Assembly (NCBI GenBank): GCA_001510575.1
Contig: LNGK01000008.1
Coordinates: 942,340 to 1,006,339, forward strand
Length of the DNA stretch: 64,000 nt
Reading direction: 5' to 3'
DNA from: Knoxdaviesia capensis
Taxonomy: Eukaryota; Ascomycota; Sordariomycetes; Microascales; Gondwanamycetaceae
Position 1 is the stretch's first letter. The number at the start of each line of letters is the position of its first letter. A program made the position numbers and the translations under genes. Below the pieces are notes generated by a model. It saw only the letters and a list, made by a program, of their open reading frames with translations. It ran no database searches and was not told where the DNA came from. This document shows positions 21,571-32,137 of the stretch, one piece after another.

Positions 21571-24500
21571 TGTAACGGGCGGCGGCCGGGGGACGGACAA
21601 TTAAAACACGGACTTCAGGCCGTTGGTGAAGCCCGGAGGAACTCCGAGGTCTAGATGGCACCACCAAGGCAAAGAAGATAAAAAGCAGCTTCTGATTTTT
21701 AGAGCGACTCTCCGGAAAAGAGATGCCGATGCCAGACGGCTTGCAAACTAGCCGAAGAAACGATATCTGAGGCGACGGACAATTCTAGGAGAGACTGTCG
21801 GCACGATTGAAGGCGACGAGAGCAGCGAGAACAGTGTGTGTGTGTGTGTGTGTGTGCGAGAGGAAAGGAAATGCAAGTGAATGAAACTTGCAAGACTGTA
21901 ATGCAAACAAAGCAAAGAGTAGATAGCAAACTGAAAAGCGAAAGTCTCTAACAATTGCGGCGGTGGTGTAAATGGTTCGTGTTTCAGAATGTGGTGGGTC
22001 GCAGGATACTATTGTGTAAGGGGGGGTTTTTGCACCCAACTAACGAACGATGAGGCAGAGACACGTACAGTACACACACGTACACACACGTAAAAAAGAT
22101 ACTTCGCAACCGGTTGGGAGATCAAAGAGCGACAGATATATAATGATGTCGGAATTTGATCAGGATAAAAAAGAGCAAGAGTAGTGATAAAAAAGGAAGA
22201 AAAAGAAGAAACAGGAAGAGAGAAGAGAGAGTGAGGAAGTGAAGAGAGTGACCGAGAGACGTTGAAACAATCGAGCGAGACACAGGAAATAAAGCGTGTC
22301 TCAAGACGGGTGATGTAAGCAGCGTTAGACGTTCTGTTTCAATGGCAAGAACGAAGAGACCAGAAAGGCGGGCGCAACCGAAGTCTGAAGAAGAAAGAAA
22401 GAAGAGAGAGAAGGTGCGATGGTTGCAAACGACGATGGAACTCAGGGGAGGGAGGAAGGAACAAGCCACAAGTGGAAACCCGATCGATAGTTGCGTTCCG
22501 TTAAGAAGGGATTGGTGAGTGACTAATGCATGAAATGAAAAGGCAGGAACGCCGGGGTAACTTCGGAGGCACGAGTTAAAGGAAGTTGGGCAGAGACAGA
22601 GAGTGAGTACCGATGTGCAGCGGAAGGAGCGATGGGACCAGACAACGATAAAAGCAGGAAGGAGTGATGCGATGCAGGATGTGCGGAAGCGATTGTGGAA
22701 AGAAGATCAGGAATAAAATGGACACCACAGAGCAAGAGAAGAAAAAAAGGAAGAAGAAGAAGAAGAAGGAAAGGCCAAGCCGGCACAGAATAAACGAGCT
22801 GAACAACCTTGGCACAATGAAAAAGAGACGCGAGATGGAGGAGGGGTGGGAAGAGAGAAAGATCAGAGAATGATCCTCCAGAAGACGATGGCAGCAAGCG
22901 GGAACAAAGCTTAACTGGCAGCTGCGGATGTTTGGATTCTTTTTTGAGAAAAAGGAGTATGTAAGAAGAGAGAAGGGGGGAAAAGAGGGGAGGAAAGAAA
23001 CCGAGAATTCGGGGGTTTTCGAGGGGGGAAAGAGAAGAAAGTGGTGACACAGAAGAGAGAGAGAGAAGAGAGAGGCATTAACGAGGAGGAAAGATCAAGC
23101 GGCTGAGCGAGGGCAAGAACGAGCAACAGGGAGGAGGGAGGGAGAAGAGAGAAAAAGGAAAGAGAACGAACGAGGCACAGGAAAAACTGGGGACGGGAAC
23201 CGTGAACTCTTGCCCTTCTTGCGACCCAGCCAAACAACAAAGAAAAAAAAAAAAAAGAAAAAAAAAAGGCGCGAAAAGGGAGGTGATTAGAGGAAAAGAG
23301 AGGAAGAACACCCTGGACCGCCCACCTGCGAAAAAGTCCAAGCCACAATCGCTTTCCCGTCCGCATACCCAAATTTCCAACCCAGGAGATTAGACACCCA
23401 AGCATCCTTGCTGCGCGCCGTCGTTTTGTAACCATTTCGTGTTATAGTGGTTTTTGCTGTCCTCTCATCCCCCACCCACACGCATTGAACGCAGCAAATC
23501 TGGTGCAACCCTCGAATCAACGGAGAGAGAGAGAGAGTGTGTGTATCATTTCTGCTCCTCCGTATCACTCCCATTCTTTACTTATCACCTCGTCGCTCTG
23601 TCCGTTCGGAGGTCTTACTAAAAGGGAACCAGAAATACGGGGTCCGTCTCTTTACATATGGTCCGGACTTCGGACCGTGCCAGACTAAAACCCTAAAGGG
23701 GTCCCACATCCCCCCCCCTTTGACTGGCCACGATCAAGTTCTTCTCATTCATGCTTTTTGCCTTCTCTCGCTCTCTCCATTCTTCTGTGCCTCTGAGTCC
23801 CCTCCCTCAATTGAAATTTGGAAAGGCCAGGGCCAGACCTACTGTACTTCCTTGCAGTCGAGGTGACTCTGGCGGCCGAGAAGGGAAGGCCACTTAGACA
23901 TATGCGCAATGACGATACTTGTCTTTTTCTGCCGCTTCTTGCTGTTGCACTCTCTGGCCGCAGTTTATTCCCACACATCCACTCGCACAGTTTCCAACGA
24001 ATAAGCTGTGTGTGTGTCCCGTCAGAGGGAGAGTCTTCGTGTTTCAGAGAATCACGGCGTCAAACACCTGAAAAGACCCCCGTTAGGACATCTTCACCAC
24101 TCCCCTCTTCCGACGAACAACGCCTCTTCAAGTCGGCCGCCGGCACACATACCGAAAAACGCTGCATCCACAGATTTTCCCCCCAAAGGAAGCGAACTTA
24201 ACTCCGATGATTCAGCTGCGATACTATCCCAAGTTTCTGTCGCTAGTTCCTCTGCACCAGCGGCCCTGGTGTTCCGCCGGTGTCGTATTTAGGTCCTTAG
24301 GGAGACCGTACTAAAGACGCGCGGCCCAGCGCCAAACGCTTCCAACCACACCACACCCTACCAGAAAAGAAAGACGAGGAAAAAAAAACCAGCCTTGTTC
24401 AGCTCCAAGGCTGTCTTCGAGCATGTGTGTGTGTGCGTGTGTGTGTGTGGTCGAAGGAAAAAGAAAAAAGAAAGAAAAGAAAGGAAAAAACGGCAGGGCC

Positions 24501-25223
24501 TTGCGTTTTGGGCCCATAGAGAACACAGAAGCAGGACTCCCCCAAGCCACAATTCCGATTGGGGAGTCTGGACTTTTGTGTCACACATTCTCGTATACGA
24601 GTGTGCAAGATCTATCTATACAGCTCGAAAAAGCCCCCTTCGTCATACCTTTGGCTGGTCACCGGCCAGTCGTCTCCTTTGTATTACCTTTAGATCCTGG
24701 CACGTACGAGGTTTTATCTTATCTCGACAAGTCAGATTGATCTGTCGATGTGACAAGGTTGAGAGGAAAAAAAGCAGCTCAATTGAAAATGAGGTTTCAA
24801 TTCTATCGGTAAAATATAGCAAGCATATGATTTCTCCGAAGAAAAAAAGAAGCACGTAAAGTCATATGTCTCTTCTGCTTTTAGGGGTCGCCTTCCCTCC
24901 TTTTCTTTCCTGCCATTTTTCACCATGGGGAAAGTCAACACCGGAATCAGCACCAAAAACGAAGAGGGCCCAGAAGGCCACGAAGGAAAGAGAAGCAAAC
25001 CAGTAAAGAGGCATGCAGCAAGGAGACAAGAAATCCAAGCAGACAAGAAATCCAAGCGGCGAGAGAAAAAGAAGCAAAAAAGTCCAAAATATCTGCCCAT
25101 GAAAGATAAAAGAAGCATTCCAACATAAAAAAAAAATGAAGAACCGCTCTCCAAAAAAAGAAAAACATTCACATCATCGTTTTGACAACAAACCTGACAC
25201 ATCTCCACACTCCACTCCACAGA
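21571..25223. other. Spacer of 3.65 kb between the 20.7 kb gene and rsr1
   Basis: 21.6-23.3 kb is strongly purine-rich on the + strand and is probably the leader or promoter of the minus-strand gene at 20683-21570. It includes (GT)n at 21834-21856. The strand bias flips near 23.45 kb. From about 23.5 to 24.2 kb the + strand is pyrimidine-rich, although no + strand gene is recognised there (see findings). From about 24.87 to 25.15 kb it is purine-rich again, consistent with the rsr1 3' UTR. ORFs here are shorter than about 160 codons and low-complexity. Confidence 0.4.
21834..21856 (+). repeat. (GT)n microsatellite
   Basis: About 11 GT units upstream of the minus-strand gene at 20683-21570. 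Confidence 0.9.
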
Positions 25224-27052
25224 TCACAGGACGACACATCTCGGGGAGCTGTCCTTCTTCTTCTTCCTCCGATTCTTGCGGCGAGTCATGCTATACAGCG
25301 TGTCCATCTTGCCATCATCGTCGTCGTCGTCATCCGCTCCATGGTCATGGGTATCGTCTTTGCGGAGCATCTGGCGACAGAGGTCAATGAAGGCCTCGTC
25401 GACGTTAGCTGCAGAGAGAAAGCATGGAAATGTTAGATTGAATCCGTCTCTCGAGATGTGACGTCGTGTTCACCGCTATGAAGGCAACAACTTACTCCGA
25501 GTCCGGGCACTCGCTTCGTAATATGGCGCGCCCCATTGTTGCGATATGGCAAACGCGCGAGCGCGGGGTACTGTGCGCTGGTCCTCCAGGTCGGACTTGT
25601 TTCCAACTATAACAATCGGCACGTTCTCGTCGTCCTTTATGCGGATGATCTCGTTGCGAATGGTCGCGAGCTCACCCAGCGACGAAGGCGACGTGATGCT
25701 GAAGACCAAGAGGAAGCCCTGGCCGGCTTTCATATATAGATCTCGCATGGCCACTTTATATAGAGCCACAAGGGGCCGAATTAGTATTAAGTAGTATGGA
25801 AAGGCAGGCAGGAATAGACTACATACCGAACTGTTCAGTTCCCGCAGTATCAAGGCTGATGAGGAGCAATATATTAGCACAGGTTGACAATCGCCATGCG
25901 GGCAAGCCACTCCAGATTTGTCTTACATTTCGAGGACTATTTGCCGACCCTGTAGTTGAAGAAAAGTGTTAGTCAACATGCATTTCACTCGCAGTGTCTC
26001 CATCAAAGGGAAACATGGCCGATTAGAGTATCTAGACAGATTGGAGAAGAAGAAAGAAAAAACTTACATCGACTTGTAGTTGGGTACGATATGTATCCTC
26101 GATGGTCGGATCATAGCTTTCAATCCACGCATTGTGGACAAACTGGGCTAGAGATCATTGAAGCGGGAAGGTATCAGATAACAGAGTTCCACAACATGCT
26201 TCTTGACAAGATAATGCAGGGAAATTCATTTCAATATGTGAAGACAGCCTCCCCATCTATGGAAAGTATCGGAGAATTTCCACATCGTGGAGAAATTTAG
26301 ATAGACCCCAATCTGGGACCGAAAAAAAAAATTGTATTTACCTGTCAAACAGCTTTTGCCAACACCACCTAGAACGAGTCAAACCAATCGAAGTTAGCCC
26401 AATGAAGGTGACAAGCTGTCACGTGAAAAAGAGAGAGAGGCAGGGTAATGAGAGTGAGTATATCAGGCCCAAATATACACACGGGATCCTGGATAGGAAG
26501 CTGGGGTCCAGGCCTGTGGGACGGATCCAGGGGAAAATGGAGCCAAGCTAGGAGAGAAAAAAAAAATAAAGGGGGGAGTGAATGCCACCAAGGAGAAGAC
26601 ATGGTAGTAACAAGACCATAAACGCGATAGGTAGCGATACGTGATGACGAGAGAAAAGGTCATCGGCGTTTGCAAGATAAAGACGTAACACGCAGCTCCA
26701 TCTATCAAACGCGATGCGATATACCAGACAAAAATATATGGAACACGGACACTATATGTCCATTCACGTATATCGCCAGTGGGGGATGTTCGCGACTGGT
26801 GGGATCGGGCGGGAATGGGGGTTGCTTTTGAGGGGGGGGGGAGAGAGTGAAGATCACTTACCAGCACCGAAGACGACGGCATGAAGCTCACGACTGAACG
26901 ATTGGAATTTTAAAGACCAATTAATACGGACACATGGCACACAGACGGCTTGTCATACAGATTGATAAAGAACAGATGTTTGAGGATAAAACATGGAGAG
27001 GCTCTTTCGCAAGGCGAATGAAACGGACTTACCTGGGCTGATACCGAGGCAT
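25224..27052 (-). CDS. rsr1: Rsr1/Bud1 (Krev-1) Rap-like small GTPase
   Basis: Eight exons on the minus strand: 27033-27052, 26862-26893, 26342-26368, 26068-26147, 25927-25949, 25827-25855, 25496-25753 and 25224-25408. They join in frame to 217 residues. Rsr1/Krev-1 is a membrane-bound GTPase that controls polarity by recruiting Cdc42 regulators. Motifs seen: P-loop GAGGVGKS (16-23), effector loop YDPTIEDTY (38-46), DTAGTEQF (63-70), NKSD (122-125) and EASAR (150-154). The Thr at 67 occupies the place of Ras Gln61 and is typical of Rap/Rsr1 proteins. The tail is acidic, then polybasic (RRKNRRKKKK), and ends in the CaaX box CVVL; the final Leu suggests geranylgeranylation. Five exons are shorter than 35 nt. 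The splice reconstruction gives an uninterrupted family sequence, so I am confident in it. Confidence 0.94.
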
Positions 27053-28320
27053 GGTCTCGCCAGAGTATGGTCGTACATGAACGACGCATCAAGGCTCACC
27101 ACACACACGGCACACAAAGTACGCCCTTTGGGGGGGGCTACTTGACACTCGGACGTTTAGAAGCCTTGTAATGATGATGCCTTTTTGGGGGAAATGGGAA
27201 GAAAAAATGTGGTTTCTTTTTCACACTTGATGGTCGGAGAATCCCGATCGGGGAGAGTCGTTTGCTTTTATCTGGTCTTTAGCTTGGAGGGGGAAAGATT
27301 GGCCAAGGGATGAAGACAGATGTGCTTTGGTTGGCGTGAAAGAGGAAAGGAAGAAAGAAGAAGAAAAACCTCCAAAGCCAGACACGATGCCCTCACGATC
27401 AAGGGCGTCAGGGGACGGCGTGGAGAGCAGATCGGTCCTGGGTGTTCTTTTTGTGTAGGGGGGCCAGAACTAGTGCCAAACAAGAATTGGAGCGAAGAAT
27501 GCTTTGGACCGGGAAGTAAACAAAACAGATGGAATGACGTAGACTGGGAAGTTAAAAAAAAGAAGAGAATCGATACTGAGGAGGAGAAAAGAGGAATGAA
27601 GAAGAGCTAGATGGTCCCTAAGTGGATAAGAGGAGAGAGAGAGGTCTGTTTGGAGAAACGGGATATATAGAGGAAAAGAAAAACAAAGTTTGGTTAGGGA
27701 AGAGGAGGAAAATCCAGAAGGGGGTAAGACATGCCTGAGCCGAAGGGGGAAGAGGTGCAAGGAAGAAAGAAAGTGAGCCAGGAAGGAGAAAAGACTTCAG
27801 CAGGGGTTCGATGGATGGAATTCACGGAAAATGCTCACGTCGACCCGCTCTGTGGGCGCGCGTAACCTTCTCTTGCTGAAGCTGGGAGGAGTTTAAGAAT
27901 TAACACAGGAGACTTAACCAAACTGGGCCAACTCTGACCAGATCCGGGCAGCGTGGCCAGTGTGCGTTCGGGTTCCGTTCTCGCAAACGAGATGCTACAC
28001 TAGGGTTTCTTAGGGTTAGGTTCGGGTCTGACCCTGACTGACCCTAATATCAAGCAATCTACCATTTGGTGAGAGGTGAGCTGGCACTGGAATAAGGATC
28101 CGATGCCACCTTTGTAGTGATGCACTTTCATTGGTTACACGGGAATCCTTTTTTACTGGCTGGGCAGTAGTTATTCTTGCCCTTCGCTGAGTAGGAAGTA
28201 TGCTCTTGTTTCCCCGAGACAGTGAATTTGTGTTTCGTGTATCGGCTTCTTGGATCCTCTTCTTGCGCACTATCAGTTTAGCTCCCGTATGCCAACTCCA
28301 CTACAAACTTTTAATCTTAA
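27053..28320. promoter_or_regulatory. rsr1 upstream region
   Basis: Purine-rich on the + strand from about 27.3 to 27.8 kb, that is, pyrimidine-rich on the rsr1 sense strand, as for other leaders in the window. A cluster of telomere-like motifs lies at 28001-28047: TAGGGTTTCTTAGGGTTAGG on one side and GACCCTGACTGACCCTAA on the other. No gene recognised. Confidence 0.4.
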
Positions 28321-28469
28321 CAGCAAAGTGGTCCAGACATAATTGCTATTATTTTCCTCGCGGCTCTCCTCGCGGCTGCCATCTCGTCCATCTTTGCCGT
28401 CTGGTGGGAACGAAGGCGGGATATTTCTGGAAAAAGCTTCTACGGCCTCTGGCAACAAGCGATCGGCGG

Positions 28470-31400
28470 CTCAACGCGGCGTGCCCCTCGCCCAAGTCTA
28501 TCCCCCGGCCCGGCGAAGATGCCGCCACCAGAACGAAAAATGATGCAGAGTGAATTGTTGTGATTCTTGCCATACACGGACTTGACACGCAATCGCCAGA
28601 GTCATGGACCTGGGATAAAGAGAAACAAAAGGCCGAGCAGCCGGTACCCCGGGATATCAACTGGCTTATCGACGATGACGTGCTGCCCGCCAGCGTTGGC
28701 CACGCCCGTATTTCACCTGCGACTGGGGCGGGAAACTGTTGGAGCCCTCGGATCTGGTCGAGAAAAGCATGGACGAACACGGCAAAGTCCCGGTCGAATC
28801 CCGCGCCTCTGTACCGGAAGCTCTGGCGAAGGACAGCAAGCCTCCCATTGTTTTCATAGCCTCTTATCTGGGAGGGATCCAGCTCATCAAAGCTCTCGAA
28901 ATAGATAAAGATGATAGCTTCCGCAGTCTCACCCGGGCGATCATCTTTCTGACCACGCCGTTCGAAGGCACATCGTACAATGATATCGCCCTCTGGGCCG
29001 GACCTGGATTGGATTTTTGGGCTTTTCTGTGGCGCCGCAAACTCAGTTCTCTGCTCCCTATTGTGAAGGGACTATCAGGTACTCTCCGGGCCCTTCAAAC
29101 CGAACTGGTTAGCTAACAGAGAGAGAGCATAAGTTCCAAACCATTACGTTCTACGAATTGGGCGTCACAAACCTCGCAAATAAGATATCGCCTCATCTGA
29201 GTTGGCTACTCCCATTAAAGCCTGTAAGTTAATCCAGATGCCGAACGAGGAGAGCATTCGTTTTCACATAAAAATACGTCCGGCTACCGACCTATCTGCT
29301 CCATCAAGACTACAATCAAATCAAATCATATCACACTCACAAATGATCTATTCCATTCATGCAGCTTGTCGATAGGAATTCCGGCACCATCCGCTTTGCT
29401 CATTGCTCGTTACCGCTACACCGAAACTGCGTCCTGATGAATGACTTTCCAAGTTCCCTCGGCTAAGATTATATCTCTGTCCGCACTAAGATATAGGATA
29501 ATCTAACCCGCATCCGATACCGTGGATCCGATGACTATATCGAAAGGAAACGCTATCATGCCGAAAGACTCAAGATCATACGACTATCTGGCGAGGAGCT
29601 GCCAATGACCAGCTGCTATATCAATCTCAGCCTCATGGCGCCGTCGCCAACTCTCTCTGACGAAGAAGATGGCACTGACGACGACGATAGCACCGACTCC
29701 GAAGGGAGCTTGGATGGAGATTTACTTATAGATCTTGAAGATATATTTCACAAGCACTAGGGACCTGGCACAAGTGAAGGCAAGAGGCTGTTGATTCGAG
29801 CGCGAGCAGGTGTGGGCAAGACCACACTGTGCAAGAAGATGACTCCCTCCCTTCTCCGCATGTCAGACCCATCATCAAAAAGTCATAATCATCATTTCCT
29901 GCATTTGACTGTCCAAGAGGACTTTGCAGCAAGATACTTTGCTCCCTGCTTCAAGAACAGGGAAGCCCTTTAGTATTTTGACTTTGGTCAAGAAGCTGTA
30001 GTCAAGACTTCTTTAATGAAGAAGAAAAGAACCCCGTGAGCTCAATGGGTAGATCCATGCCGAACTCATTATATTTTTCAGACGAAGTTCCTAGTCCTGT
30101 TTGAACGAAGTTCCCTCGTCCTGACACCTAGGAAGGGAACTTCACATAAGTAATTCCATGAGAGTTGTAGCTCTTCGAGATGCTTTGAGCATAAAATCAT
30201 CCAATGGACTAAACTTGAATATATACTCGTCGTATCCTCTATCATGGATTAGGATGGATGAGAGCGACTTCAGTCTTATCCATAAAGTCCTAAAAACTTC
30301 AGTTCTGTAGGAATCTCCCAAAAGACACCTGAGACAATCCATATAGGATACACTATATACCAAATGGCCCTTTTAAGATAAACTTCTATTTTTCAGGCCT
30401 TGCTTTGAACCAGGAAGTTCTTCTGGATATAGTCCACTAAATTATGGAACAGCTATATTATTCTAGGCCCAATATATGGAGGGAGTGGAACGGGACCTCT
30501 TCATTGTTTAGCTCTTCCAGACCCTATTCCCCCCTAAATTCCTGAACGACTAAATCATGAAGATCGGAGATACGAGAGGGGGCGCTATACATGCTTTCTG
30601 GGATTAAATCTCTTCCGGAAACTGTTCTTGACAGAATGGCCGAGAGATTACATGATGAGCAACCTTCTGAACGGAAGGCAGCATTAGTTGCTCTCAAATA
30701 TACAAAACTTCTTCCCGAATAACTGCTTTAGCGGATCACCGAGGTCCTATATGTGCAACCGTCTGTACGGATGGCAGCATTAGTTGCACTTAGAGACGAA
30801 GCATATCTCCCAGAACCACTTCTTTACCGAATCTCCGAAGTCCTACATGATCAAAGGGGACAGGTGGAAAGCTCTTGGGGCGTTTTGTCCCAACCTCCGC
30901 AAGGCATAGACGACTCTTCCGGAGAGGGTTCTCGATCAAATTGCCGAGCTTCTAAACCCTGAAGCGATATATGCACATTGCACTGGGGATCGTTTGGCAT
31001 TAGGCCTGAGTCAACCGGATCAGGAGCTACGATATAGCAGAAACGCCAGAGTACACTGGGTGGCTGTTTTTGATGCACAGCGCTCTGCACAGCCTAAGCC
31101 TCAAACAGATCTTCTTGACCCTGTTTTTCACCAAACTATCAAACTTCTAGAGATCAACGGGTGTATGTGAAGCTGGAAACGCTACGTCAGCTCTCTCCCC
31201 AGCTCTGGAGGCGTTACTTACTCTCCAAAAGCCTGAACGTCTTCAATAACGGCTATTCAACAAGCTGTCAAACTGCTCGATGATTCACACACACTAGAGA
31301 TACGAAGTCAAGCCTTCAAAAGTCTTGGCTACAAGACAATGAATGACGTCCACGTAGACGTACAGTTATCTGTATTACGTCTGCTCTCAACCCAAAAGGC

Positions 31401-31812
31401 TCTTAAAAGCTTTTGGCATCGAGTGACTGAAACTCAAGATACCAGGACGACAACGTACAGCTGATGGGGCACTGTACACACTGAGTCCCCTGAAGTCGAT
31501 ATCACAGGAAGCAGTTCTACCGATATTTGAATTGTTCAGGGCAGAGCTGGGAAACTCTGTTGTCAATACGGCTCTTCATCTTCAACTGCATGACTTCTTT
31601 CCTCCAGATGTTCTTGCGCCGTATCTTGAGAAATATTATGCATATCTACCAAGTCCGGCCCTCCGACACGGTAACAATATGCTTTTGCTTCGCTCCTCCG
31701 GGGAGTTCTCCTACGCTTTAGAGGTCGGTAGATCCTCTTGGAAGGCCGGCAAGATCACCGTTGGGAGGCACTTTATCGAGCAAGAGAAAAGGTGTTGCTG
31801 TCTATTCAAATA
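28470..31812 (+). pseudogene. Decayed NLR-like gene: lipase-like domain, NACHT remnant, HEAT repeats
   Basis: Fragments in different frames follow the order of a fungal NOD-like receptor. First is an alpha/beta-hydrolase-like part: ILAIHGLDTQSPESWTW near 28562, then TCDWGGKLLEPSD in another frame, then FIASYLGG, then TTPFEGTSYNDIALWA. A likely intron (GTAAGT at 29223) leads to LVDRNSGTIRF near 29370. Next come RLKIIRLSGEELPM and CYINLSLM, then a P-loop ARAGVGKTTLCKKM near 29800. FLHLTVQEDFAARYFA follows almost at once, near 29900, so most of the NACHT domain is missing. HEAT-like repeats of about 37 residues follow at 30590-30870, and a degenerate C-terminal part ends at 31812. Breaks include TGA at 28551, a one-base frameshift near 28714, a TAG-containing stretch after LHLTVQE, and TAA/TAG at 30720 and 30729. 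Fungal NLRs act in heterokaryon incompatibility and innate recognition. This copy looks dead. Confidence 0.82.
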
Positions 31813-32137
31813 GATGAGAAATGCTTGGCTGGGAGCTCGTGACGATACGTAAGTCTGTCAAGACATAACAATACACTGCGGCTAGGCAAAAGAGAGGGAC
31901 ATTGAATCTCGACCATATGTTGGTCCTGTGCACCAAGGGTGGATGGAGAGTGAGATCTGGCGTACGTTTGGCGTTGTTTATCTGATCATGGTGATGGTCA
32001 AGAGGGTGGCAGCACTGAAAACAGGACAGCGGTCTTTCGCGCTCATTTCAATCTCTCATCTAGTATGCTATGGACCTATCATCGTGGATGTCAAATATTT
32101 CAGAGTCATAAAAGTATATCAAACGCCATGGCATGCT
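31813..32137. other. Short spacer between the NLR pseudogene and the dehydrogenase
   Basis: About 325 bases downstream of both the pseudogene (+) and the dehydrogenase (-). I see no gene. An ORF that runs from here through the dehydrogenase on the + strand is an antisense shadow. Confidence 0.4.
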
